Source of the DNA: Candidatus Aminicenantota bacterium | GTDB taxonomy: Bacteria; Acidobacteriota; Aminicenantia; Aminicenantales; UBA4085 | Direction: 5' to 3' | NCBI GenBank assembly: GCA_003154255.1 | Contig: PMCY01000103.1 | Coordinates: forward strand, 8,797-14,982 | Length of the DNA stretch: 6,186 bases | Shown here: in pieces, positions 1 to 5,754 of the stretch | How positions within the stretch are numbered: the first letter of the stretch is position 1 | How the letters are laid out: each line of letters starts with the position of its first letter | Notes under the pieces: model-generated | The model's database searches: none | What the model was told of the DNA's origin: nothing | What the model saw: only the letters and a program-made list of their open reading frames with translations | Position numbers and translations under genes: made by a program

Positions 1-512
1 AACGTGAAGAGCGCCACCCAGCCCACGCCGCCTATGACATTGTAGCTCAGAAACTTTCCGTAGCTCATGCGGCCGATGCCGGCTACAAACGGGGCGAAGG
101 TGCGGACGATGGGGACGAAGCGGGCGATGATGATGGTCTCGGCCCCATATTTCTCATAAAATTTATGCGTCCGGTCGAGGTAAGACTTCTTGAAGATCCT
201 CGAATTTTCCTTCTGGAATATTTTCGGCCCCATGATCTTGCCGATCCAGTAATTGGCCGTGTCGCCCAGGACCGCGGCCGCGGACAGGATGAGGAACAAC
301 CCCAGGATGTTCAGGTCGCCCCGGGCGGCGAACGTCCCCGCGGCGAAGATCAGGGAGTCGCCGGGCAGGAACGGAGTGACGACGAGGCCCGTCTCACAGA
401 AAATGACGACGAACAGGATGATGTACGTCCAGAGTCCATAGTGCTGGATCAGGGCGCTCAGGTGGGCGTCCAGATGAAGAACGAAGTCGACGATCTTGGA
501 TACGAGCTCCAT
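1..512 (-). CDS. DedA-family (SNARE-associated/VTT domain) inner-membrane protein, 3' end cut off
   Basis: Polytopic inner-membrane protein of the DedA/VTT superfamily, whose members are implicated in lipid (undecaprenyl-phosphate or phospholipid) translocation and in proton-motive-force and envelope homeostasis. 170 residues are visible and the frame runs off the window's left edge; the family is usually about 200-220 aa, so only the last membrane segment should be missing. The sequence shows a hydrophobic stretch (29-38), FCETGLVVTPFLPGDSL (38-54), a hydrophobic/amphipathic segment (69-84) and RFVPIVRTFAPFVAGIGR (131-148). Glu40, Asp52, Arg131 and Arg137 match, one residue shifted, the functionally essential E39, D51, R130 and R136 described for E. 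coli YqjA/YghB. Start: ATG at 512-510 with AAGGAG (523-518) five bases upstream. It is transcribed divergently from the radical SAM gene. The exact paralogue and substrate cannot be told from sequence, so no symbol is given. Confidence 0.93.
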   Translation of the reverse strand, partial: MELVSKIVDFVLHLDAHLSALIQHYGLWTYIILFVVIFCETGLVVTPFLPGDSLIFAAGTFAARGDLNILGLFLILSAAAVLGDTANYWIGKIMGPKIFQKENSRIFKKSYLDRTHKFYEKYGAETIIIARFVPIVRTFAPFVAGIGRMSYGKFLSYNVIGGVGWVALFT

Positions 513-541
513 GGCGGCTCCTTGGGCGGACGTATTACGCG

Positions 542-571
542 CTTATACCGCATCAGGACCTGACCTGTCAA
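542..571 (-). promoter_or_regulatory. Predicted sigma-70-type promoter of the dedA-family gene
   Basis: Read on the minus strand, a perfect TTGACA (571-566) is followed by an 18-base spacer and TATAAG (547-542). The predicted transcription start is near 535. That leaves a leader of roughly 22 bases just containing the AAGGAG ribosome site. The -35 shares five bases with the -35 of the oppositely directed promoter. Confidence 0.65.
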
Positions 572-593
572 TTTCCGGCGCATCTGCTACAAT
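565..593 (+). promoter_or_regulatory. Predicted promoter of the radical SAM gene (extended -10, leaderless)
   Basis: CTGTCA (565-570, 4/6 to consensus), a 17-base spacer, then TACAAT (588-593) preceded by TGC (extended -10). The predicted transcription start is near 600, essentially at the ATG at 602. The last base of the -10 also begins an in-frame TAG (593-595), so translation cannot start further upstream. No Shine-Dalgarno lies between the -10 and the ATG. Confidence 0.6.
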
Positions 594-601
594 AGCGGCC
601 G

Positions 602-1567
602 ATGAATGCCAAAATCGGACGCCTCGAGCGGGCCCTTGACGCGCTGGCCCCCCGCGGGCGCGACTGCGACCTCTGCCCGCGCGACTGCCGGGGGGATCGG
701 ACCCTCGGATCTTCGGGCTTCTGCGGGATGGGCGACCGGGCCGTGGTGGCCCAGGCCCTGCTCCACTATGGCGAGGAACCGGTTCTCAGCGGGACGGAGG
801 GACCGCCCGGCCGCGGCTCGGGGACGATTTTCTTCAGCGGATGCAATCTCCGGTGCCTTTTCTGCCAGAACCATCAGATCAGCTGGGGACATCAGGGCAA
901 GGCCTTGACCGACGAAGAACTGGCCGGGACGATGCTCCGCCTTCAGGACGAGGGCGCCTTCAACATCAATCTCGTCTCCCCCACCCATCTCATCCTGCCT
1001 ATCCTCCGGGCCCTCCGCCTGGCGACGGAGCGGGGGTTGGCCATTCCTCTCGTTTACAATTCCAACGGCTACGAAAAATCCGATGTCATCGAGCGGCTGG
1101 CCGGCGTCGTCGACGTCTACCTGCCCGACCTCAAATACCGGTCACCCGCCCTGGCCCTCCGCTATTCGGGAGCCGGCGATTATTTCGATCGGGCTTCCGC
1201 GGCCATCTCGGAAATGTATGTCCAGCAGCCCGACCTCATTGTGGACGACGCCGGCCTGGCCCGGCGGGGAACGATCATCCGCCATCTCATGCTTCCCGGC
1301 GGAGCCGAAGACTCGAAGGCCGTGCTGGATTGGATCGCCGGATCGCTGACTCCCTCCCTATGTCTCAGCCTGATGAGCCAATATCATCCCTGCCACAAAG
1401 CGCCGGAGGAGATCCGCCGCCCGATCGCGGCGGAGGAATATCGCGATGTTCTGGACCGGGCGCGGGAGCTGGGATTCGAAAATCTATTCCTTCAACCCGA
1501 GATCTTCGGACCAGACGACCATCTCGTCCCCGATTTCCGGCGGCCCCAACCCTTCCGCTGGAAGTGA
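602..1567 (+). CDS. Radical SAM protein, PflX/COG1313 type (pyruvate formate-lyase activase homologue)
   Basis: 321-aa cytoplasmic radical SAM enzyme. It should use a [4Fe-4S] cluster to cleave S-adenosylmethionine and form a 5'-deoxyadenosyl radical; its substrate is not known. The cluster motif C81-x3-C85-x2-C88 lies in SGCNLRCLFCQN (79-90). Other landmarks resembling the COG1313 group are VYNSNGYE (151-158), DVYLPDLKY (171-179), RHLMLPGG (227-234) and MSQYHPCHK (258-266). A second cysteine set precedes the barrel: C22-x2-C25-x3-C29-x11-C41 in CDLCPRDC...GFCG, typical of this group and possibly a metal or second Fe-S site. No glycyl-radical enzyme is adjacent, so a true PflA activase role is unsupported. 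The start is constrained by an in-frame TAG at 593-595; there is no ribosome site, consistent with leaderless translation. It converges with the DUF3014 gene, with 15 bp between stops. Confidence 0.93.
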   Translation: MNAKIGRLERALDALAPRGRDCDLCPRDCRGDRTLGSSGFCGMGDRAVVAQALLHYGEEPVLSGTEGPPGRGSGTIFFSGCNLRCLFCQNHQISWGHQGKALTDEELAGTMLRLQDEGAFNINLVSPTHLILPILRALRLATERGLAIPLVYNSNGYEKSDVIERLAGVVDVYLPDLKYRSPALALRYSGAGDYFDRASAAISEMYVQQPDLIVDDAGLARRGTIIRHLMLPGGAEDSKAVLDWIAGSLTPSLCLSLMSQYHPCHKAPEEIRRPIAAEEYRDVLDRARELGFENLFLQPEIFGPDDHLVPDFRRPQPFRWK

Positions 1568-1580
1568 GCGCCGGGCCGCC
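1539..1580. terminator. Nested inverted repeat at convergent gene ends, possible bidirectional terminator
   Basis: GGCGGCCC (1539-1546) and GGGCCGCC (1573-1580) form a perfect 8-bp stem. Inside the loop, CTTCC (1552-1556) and GGAAG (1560-1564) form a second perfect 5-bp hairpin. It spans the stop of the radical SAM gene and abuts the stop of the convergent DUF3014 gene. No U-tract follows on either strand, so it is not a canonical Rho-independent terminator. Confidence 0.3.
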
Positions 1581-1582
1581 CC

Positions 1583-2398
1583 CTACTTGACCGGGGCCGG
1601 ACTCCTGGGCTTGGGCAGCTGGGTCTCGGTGAAGCCCAGGGCCAGGGCCAATTCACGCAGCTTGCTTTGAACGAGCTGAAGATTCTCCGGACCCATGCGC
1701 AGGAGATGCTTCTGGGCGGCGCTGAGCTCTTCGAGCTTGGGATCGACCATGATGTACGAGGCGATCCTCTTTTCCAAGGCGATCGGCGCGTCGACGATCG
1801 GCGTGCGCAGGACCTCCAGGATGGCCCGGAAAAGGGTCTTATGAAAGCCCCCAGCCGGATAGCCGAGCTCGCGGAAGGCCTGCTCGATAGGGCCCTGGAA
1901 ATCCCGGTAGAGCTTGGCACAGACCGCCGCGCTGACCGAATCAAAAACATCGGCGACGACATTATAGCGGTCATATCCGGCCGGATCGAGAAGGGTCCGG
2001 CCGCCTTTCTGAAGAACGGGGAACGGCGCTTTGAGAGCGAAGAAATCGGCTTGGGGCCGGGGACTCTGCCCGTTGGCGATGGCGTCCACAGCCGCGACGA
2101 ACCGGCGCACGAGGTCCCGGCTCTTCATCCACTGACCGAAAACCGCATTGGACGAAAGGTCCCCGGCCGATTTGCGCACGACTTCATCGCTTTGGTCCAG
2201 GGCCACATTGACTCCGCCGCCTCCGCCGGGACTTTCGGCTTCCTTCTCGGTCCGGCCGATCTTCTCCGTCGGCACGGGCTCGGCCGGAACAGGGAGCTTG
2301 CCCCGGTCGGCGATAAAAAGATAGTAGACCCCGAAGCCGGCGATCAGAAGAATCAGAATGATGATGGCTGTCCGGACGATCTTCTGGTTTTCCTCCAT
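1583..2398 (-). CDS. DUF3014 family membrane-anchored protein
   Basis: 271-aa protein recognised as DUF3014, a family of unknown function. An N-terminal membrane segment (about 9-30) follows a short charged tail; by the positive-inside rule the rest should be periplasmic. A Pro/Glu/Gly linker (35-62, including five consecutive Gly at 58-62) leads to the conserved globular domain. Landmarks are LDQSDEVVR (67-75), LSSNAVFGQW (81-90), LVRRFVAAVDAIANGQSPR (96-114), YDRYN (142-146), ELGYP (177-181), VDPKLEELSAAQKHLLRMG (218-236) and PEN (237-239). Length is normal and the frame intact. Start: ATG at 2398-2396 with AGGAG (2410-2406) seven bases upstream. It is the last gene of the acyl-CoA synthetase cluster, 17 bp downstream of the DUF4097 gene, so probably co-transcribed. 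No function is proposed. Confidence 0.88.
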   Translation of the reverse strand: MEENQKIVRTAIIILILLIAGFGVYYLFIADRGKLPVPAEPVPTEKIGRTEKEAESPGGGGGVNVALDQSDEVVRKSAGDLSSNAVFGQWMKSRDLVRRFVAAVDAIANGQSPRPQADFFALKAPFPVLQKGGRTLLDPAGYDRYNVVADVFDSVSAAVCAKLYRDFQGPIEQAFRELGYPAGGFHKTLFRAILEVLRTPIVDAPIALEKRIASYIMVDPKLEELSAAQKHLLRMGPENLQLVQSKLRELALALGFTETQLPKPRSPAPVK

Positions 2399-2415
2399 GG
2401 TAACTCTCCTCTCGT

Positions 2416-3207
2416 TCAGAGGGCGGACTTTAAGGAGATCCGGCCGTTCAGGGCCTGGAGCCGCAAGAGGGGGCCGCCGGATCCGATGGTCGCGGCGATC
2501 TTACGGGACAAATCCGCCCGGCCCAGATCGAAATCGGTGGAAATCCCGGCCGAAGCTTCGGCTTCGAGGCGGGCCGAAACCCCCGCCTCCAGGTATAGGG
2601 TCAGATCACCCGCCCGGGCCGTCAGGTCCACTTCGTCCTCGCGGCGCAGATCGAGCAGCTCGGCCTCGATCCGCCCGCGCCAGACCTGGGCCTTGAGCGA
2701 TCCCGAGAAATTCTCGATCTTCAGGTCGCCGCTTTGAATCTGGATGGAAGCCCGGCCGAAAAGATCCGCGATCAGGACGCTGCCCCGCCCCGTCCGGATG
2801 TCGCGCAGATCGATCGAGCGGGGCACGTTGATGTAATAGTGAACCGGGTAGACGTTGCGTTCGTCTCCGTCCCAGGCCGTCCGCAGGATGAGCCCGCCGT
2901 CCGGGCCGGATTCGGTCTCGATACGCGGCCGCCCGGAGCGCCCGCCGAAGGGGCCGCGGCGGCCCGTCCCGCCGTCGGACTCGACAAGGATTTCGGCTTC
3001 GTCACGGTCCCAGCCGCGGATCTCAATGTCGCCGTCGAGGTGGAGAACGCTCAGTCCGCTCTTGGCGGCGAGCGGAATCGTCTTATGATACTCCTGCACG
3101 GTCGTACCGCCCAAGCCGTTCCAGGGATCGTCCCACAGGAAAACACAAGCCTGGCCCAGAAGCAGAACTCCCAGAAATGCGGCGGCCCGGATGATTTTTG
3201 CGCTCAT
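2416..3207 (-). CDS. Exported DUF4097-type beta-strand-repeat protein
   Basis: 263-aa protein with an N-terminal export signal: Lys4/Arg7, a hydrophobic core (8-18) and a cysteine at 21. The preceding residues Gly-Gln-Ala are a poor lipobox because position -3 is Gly rather than Leu, so lipoprotein anchoring is uncertain; signal peptidase I cleavage is also possible. The mature part resembles DUF4097 (putative adhesin-like) proteins. It has the motif LSVLHLDGDIEIRGWDRDEAE (52-72), the segment YYINVPRSIDL (124-134), then short repeating beta strands with Gly/Asp turns such as GSVLIADLFG (142-151) and GDLKIENFSG (160-169), continuing to NGRISLK (254-260). An unusual Gly/Arg-rich loop lies at 79-95. 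Start: ATG at 3207-3205 with AAGGAG (3221-3216) eight bases upstream. The gap to the acyl-CoA synthetase stop is 23 bp, suggesting one operon. Biological role unknown. Confidence 0.8.
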   Translation of the reverse strand: MSAKIIRAAAFLGVLLLGQACVFLWDDPWNGLGGTTVQEYHKTIPLAAKSGLSVLHLDGDIEIRGWDRDEAEILVESDGGTGRRGPFGGRSGRPRIETESGPDGGLILRTAWDGDERNVYPVHYYINVPRSIDLRDIRTGRGSVLIADLFGRASIQIQSGDLKIENFSGSLKAQVWRGRIEAELLDLRREDEVDLTARAGDLTLYLEAGVSARLEAEASAGISTDFDLGRADLSRKIAATIGSGGPLLRLQALNGRISLKSAL

Positions 3208-3230
3208 GGCCGAATCTCCTTCCCCGCCGG

Positions 3231-5012
3231 TCAGTCCCGGTACAGGGCGTCGATCAGATCCTTGTATTTCTCCTCGACCTTGTTGCGCTTGACCTTCAGG
3301 GTCGGGGTCATCTCTTCCTGGTCGATCTCGAAATCCCTGTCCAGCAGGATGAGCTTCTTGATCTTCTCATAGGGGGCCAGGTCGGGAGTGGCCTTGTCGA
3401 TCGTCTCCAGCATTATTTTCTTGATCGCGGGAGCGGCCAGCAGCTCGGCGTACGAAGCAAAAGCCAGGCCGCTCTGGCGAGCCAGCTCTTCGAGCTTGTC
3501 CTTCTCCGGAACGATGATGGCCGAGATGAATTTGCGCTTGGCGCCGACCACGACGGCGTTGGCCACGACCGGGATGCGCTTGAGCATATTCTCGATCGGC
3601 TGGGGGGCGACATTCTTGCCGCCGGCCGTGACGATCAAGTCCTTCTTGCGGTCGGTGATCGTCAGGAACCCCTCGGCGTCGAGGAAGCCGATGTCGCCGG
3701 TATGGAACCAGCCCTCAACGATCACCTCGGCCGTCTCCCGGGGCTTCTTATAATAGCCTTTCATCACGTTGGGCCCCTTGACCAGGATCTCCCCGTCCTC
3801 GGCGATGCGAACCTGGACGCCCGGGACGATAGGGCCGACCGTGCCAAAGCGGATGCGGTCGAAGGTGTTGCAGGCCACAACCGGGGCGGTTTCGGTCAAC
3901 CCGTATCCTTCCAGAATGATCACGCCGATGGCGTAGAAAAATTCGGCGATATTCCGGGACAGCGGAGCGCCGCCCGAGACCATGAATTTAATTCGTCCGC
4001 CCGTTTTTTCCAGGATTTTGTGGAAAACGAGCTTATGGGCCAGGCGCCGACGGAAGGCCAGGCCGGACGAGATCTTTTTCCCGGCCACGGTCCGTCGGGC
4101 GTGGAGGAGCCCGGTCCGTACGGCCCAAAAGAAAATCTTTTTTTTCAGGGCCGATCCGGCCAGCACGTTATCCATGACCTTGGCGTAAATCTTTTCGAAA
4201 AGCCGGGGGACGCTGATCATGATCGTCGGCCGGACTTCGAGCAAGTTGTCGGCGACACGCTCCGCGCTCTCGGCATAGGCCATCGAGGCGCCTTTGTAGA
4301 GGAAGGCGAAGGTCGTCATCCGCTCCAGGACGTGGGAGAGGGGCAGAAAGGACAGCATGGTATCGGTATGATTAAAATCGGTGACCTGGTCCAAAGCGTC
4401 GATGTTGCTCGTAAAATTGCCATGGGTCAGCATGACGCCCTTGGGGATGCCGGTCGTGCCCGAAGTATAGATGATGGAGGCCAAATCGTCGGGGCGGACG
4501 GCTAGGGCCCGGGTCTCGAACAGCTCCGGCCGCTCGCGGCCGATGCGCTGCCCCTGCCGCATGACATCCGTCAGGGTCAGGAAGCCGGCCGGAGCTTCGC
4601 TCTCCATAGTCAGGCAATGGGTAACGCTGGGCAATTCCGCCCGGATCGCTTCGATCTTTTCCCGCAAGGCGGGCGTGGAGCAGACGATGACCGAGGACTC
4701 TGAGTCTTCGAGGATGTACTTGATCTGGGGCGGGACGATCGTCGGGTAGATGGGCACGGTGATGCCGCCCAGACAAAGATTGGCCAGATCGGTCAGGATC
4801 CATTCCGGCCGGTTCTCGGACAGGATGGCCAGTTTCCGGCCGGGGCCGCAGCCCAACCCGCCCAAGCCGAGGGCCAGAGCCCGGATGATGCTTCCGGCTT
4901 TCTCGGTGGAGATGGAGACGTAGCGGCCGTCCTCGCGATGCTGCAGAAGATCCGGCTTGGCGGCGTATTCCTTGAGGATGTGAAGCACGACCCGACTGAG
5001 TGTCTCGACCAT
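3231..5012 (-). CDS. Long-chain fatty-acid-CoA ligase (AMP-forming acyl-CoA synthetase, FAA1/COG1022 type)
   Basis: 593-aa complete member of the ANL adenylating family. It activates fatty acids with ATP to acyl-AMP and then transfers them to CoA, at the cytoplasmic face of the membrane. Motifs in order: ATP-binding loop YTSGTTGIPKG (182-192), LPLSHVLER (223-231), VSGGAPLS (345-352), GYGLTET (369-375), WFHTGD (435-440), the hinge and core DRKKDLIVTAGGKN (454-467), and the C-terminal TPTLKVKRNKV (569-579), in which Lys573 is the likely catalytic lysine. The C-terminal ending (EEKYKDLIDALY) is typical of the long-chain group, as are the length and the insertion between GAS and VPR. Start: ATG at 5012-5010 with AGGAGG (5023-5018) five bases upstream. 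It is the first gene of a three-gene cluster and divergent from the sigma-factor gene. Chain-length preference cannot be read from sequence, so fadD is not assigned. Confidence 0.94.
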   Translation of the reverse strand: MVETLSRVVLHILKEYAAKPDLLQHREDGRYVSISTEKAGSIIRALALGLGGLGCGPGRKLAILSENRPEWILTDLANLCLGGITVPIYPTIVPPQIKYILEDSESSVIVCSTPALREKIEAIRAELPSVTHCLTMESEAPAGFLTLTDVMRQGQRIGRERPELFETRALAVRPDDLASIIYTSGTTGIPKGVMLTHGNFTSNIDALDQVTDFNHTDTMLSFLPLSHVLERMTTFAFLYKGASMAYAESAERVADNLLEVRPTIMISVPRLFEKIYAKVMDNVLAGSALKKKIFFWAVRTGLLHARRTVAGKKISSGLAFRRRLAHKLVFHKILEKTGGRIKFMVSGGAPLSRNIAEFFYAIGVIILEGYGLTETAPVVACNTFDRIRFGTVGPIVPGVQVRIAEDGEILVKGPNVMKGYYKKPRETAEVIVEGWFHTGDIGFLDAEGFLTITDRKKDLIVTAGGKNVAPQPIENMLKRIPVVANAVVVGAKRKFISAIIVPEKDKLEELARQSGLAFASYAELLAAPAIKKIMLETIDKATPDLAPYEKIKKLILLDRDFEIDQEEMTPTLKVKRNKVEEKYKDLIDALYRD

Positions 5013-5080
5013 GAAGCCCTCCTCGTCGACGGGAGCGTGAATTCCGTAAGGATAGGAGCCCGGCCCGCGCCATCCATGGA

Positions 5081-5110
5081 TTTATAGCACAAGAGGAGAG
5101 GCCCCGCCAA
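5081..5110 (-). promoter_or_regulatory. Predicted promoter of the acyl-CoA synthetase cluster
   Basis: On the minus strand: TTGGCG (5110-5105, 4/6 to consensus), an 18-base spacer, then TATAAA (5086-5081) preceded by TGC, an extended -10. The predicted start is near 5074, giving a leader of about 60 bases that ends in the AGGAGG ribosome site. The -35 lies inside the CCGCC/GGCGG repeats. Confidence 0.5.
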
Positions 5111-5124
5111 GGGCGGCGTCCGCC
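5104..5124. repeat. Alternating inverted repeats between divergent promoters
   Basis: CCGCC (5104-5108), GGCGG (5112-5116) and CCGCC (5120-5124) are each separated by three bases. The middle arm can pair perfectly with either flank, and the arms recur every 8 bp. The block lies midway between the two outward-facing -10 elements (5081-5086 minus, 5135-5140 plus), covering the -35 regions of both. Position suggests an operator or a supercoil-sensitive element, but GC-rich DNA produces such arms easily. Confidence 0.3.
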
Positions 5125-5131
5125 GGATTCG

Positions 5132-5140
5132 TGATAAAAT
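5132..5140 (+). promoter_or_regulatory. Possible extended -10 promoter of the sigma-factor gene
   Basis: TGA followed by TAAAAT (5135-5140) forms an extended -10. No recognisable -35 is found at 17-18 bases upstream, where the GGCGG repeat lies. The predicted start is near 5147, giving a leader of about 47 bases to the ATG at 5194. There is no GGAAC-type ECF -35, so autoregulation is not evident. Confidence 0.35.
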
Positions 5141-5184
5141 CGGCCCTGAAGGGAATATCGGCGGCTCCGGACGGTATGGAGAGT

Positions 5185-5188
5185 GGAG
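5185..5188 (+). promoter_or_regulatory. Ribosome binding site deciding the sigma-factor start
   Basis: GGAG five bases before ATG 5194. It is the best-placed Shine-Dalgarno among the in-frame candidates (GTG 5131, ATG 5176, 5194 and 5212). Confidence 0.55.
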
Positions 5189-5193
5189 CTCAG

Positions 5194-5754
5194 ATGAGGC
5201 AAGACGAGCGCATGGAGGAAGGGGCCCTAATCCTGCGGGCCAAGAACGGTGACATGGACGCCTACGAAAGCCTGATCCGCCTCTTTCAGCACCGCATTTA
5301 CCGGCTGTGCTGGAGGATGACCGGCGCCCATCAGTCGGCCGACGACATGGCCCAGGAGACGTTCATCAAGGCCTATCAGGCCCTTTCCCGGTTCCGCGAC
5401 GGCCAGGACTTCTATCCCTGGATCCGGAGAATCGCCGTGAACACGACGCTCAACTACCTGCACGTCCACAAACGGGAAGAGCCTCTGGGCGACCGCGAGC
5501 CATCCGTCCCCGACGAACTGCCTCAGGATGAGCTCCAACGCCGCGAGGCCGAGGACCGGTTCCAGGAAGCCTGGCAGGCTCTTCCCTCCGACCAGCGGGC
5601 CGTCTTCACCCTGCGCGTGGTCGAGAATCAGAGCTACCGGGAGATCGCCGAGTCCCTTCACTTGGCCCCGGGCACGGTCATGTCGCGACTGAACAGGGCC
5701 CGGCGCAAGCTCAAGAAGGATCTGGCCGATTTCCTTGGCAGGAGGCGCGGATGA
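5194..5754 (+). CDS. ECF-subfamily RNA polymerase sigma-70 factor (RpoE-like)
   Basis: 186-aa (from the chosen start) extracytoplasmic-function sigma factor, which directs RNA polymerase to a stress or envelope regulon when its anti-sigma factor lets go. Region 2 spans about 24-90 and includes the core-binding and -10-recognition segments DDMAQETFIKAYQAL (50-64) and FYPWIRRIAVNTTLNYLH (73-90). After an acidic linker (95-122), region 4 begins near LPSDQRAVFTLR (130-141). Its helix-turn-helix is SYREIAESLHLAPGTVMSRL (147-166), followed by a basic tail. Start choice: ATG 5194 has GGAG (5185-5188) five bases upstream. ATG 5176 lacks a well-placed site, ATG 5212 has only GAGG twelve bases away, and GTG 5131 lies inside the predicted -10. 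Its stop overlaps the next start by ATGA, so it is translationally coupled to its presumed anti-sigma factor. Confidence 0.93.
   Translation: MRQDERMEEGALILRAKNGDMDAYESLIRLFQHRIYRLCWRMTGAHQSADDMAQETFIKAYQALSRFRDGQDFYPWIRRIAVNTTLNYLHVHKREEPLGDREPSVPDELPQDELQRREAEDRFQEAWQALPSDQRAVFTLRVVENQSYREIAESLHLAPGTVMSRLNRARRKLKKDLADFLGRRRG
5740..5745 (+). promoter_or_regulatory. Ribosome binding site of the anti-sigma gene, inside the sigma-factor coding end
   Basis: AGGAGG five bases before ATG 5751, embedded in the last codons of the sigma-factor gene. It supports the 5751 start and the ATGA (5751-5754) stop-start overlap. Confidence 0.85.

Noticed and set aside
165..563. 132-codon plus-strand frame at the left end
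   Set aside because: It is antisense to the DedA-family gene, whose four key residues are all in place, and it covers both divergent promoters.
602..1567. Naming the radical SAM gene pflA
   Set aside because: The N-terminal cysteine set and overall motif pattern fit the PflX/COG1313 group rather than true activases, and no glycyl-radical enzyme is adjacent.
841..1590. 249-codon plus-strand frame overlapping the radical SAM gene
   Set aside because: It is out of frame with a clear enzyme, Pro/Arg/Gly-rich, and typical of an alternative frame at high GC.
1667..2737. 356-codon plus-strand open frame across the DUF3014 and DUF4097 genes
   Set aside because: It spans two well-supported opposite-strand genes and their ribosome sites, and shows no domain of its own.
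3198..4505. 435-codon plus-strand open frame antisense to the acyl-CoA synthetase gene
   Set aside because: It lies wholly opposite a gene with a complete set of family motifs, resembles no known fold and is rich in Asp/Gly/Arg as expected for a GC-rich shadow frame.
5131..5193. GTG start 21 codons upstream for the sigma factor
   Set aside because: The GTG falls in the predicted extended -10, has no ribosome site, and the added residues do not look like sigma-factor sequence; ATG 5194 has a well-placed GGAG.
4372..5202. 276-codon minus-strand frame overlapping the start of the acyl-CoA synthetase gene
   Set aside because: It is an Arg/His/Pro-rich shadow in another frame and would cross the divergent promoter region.
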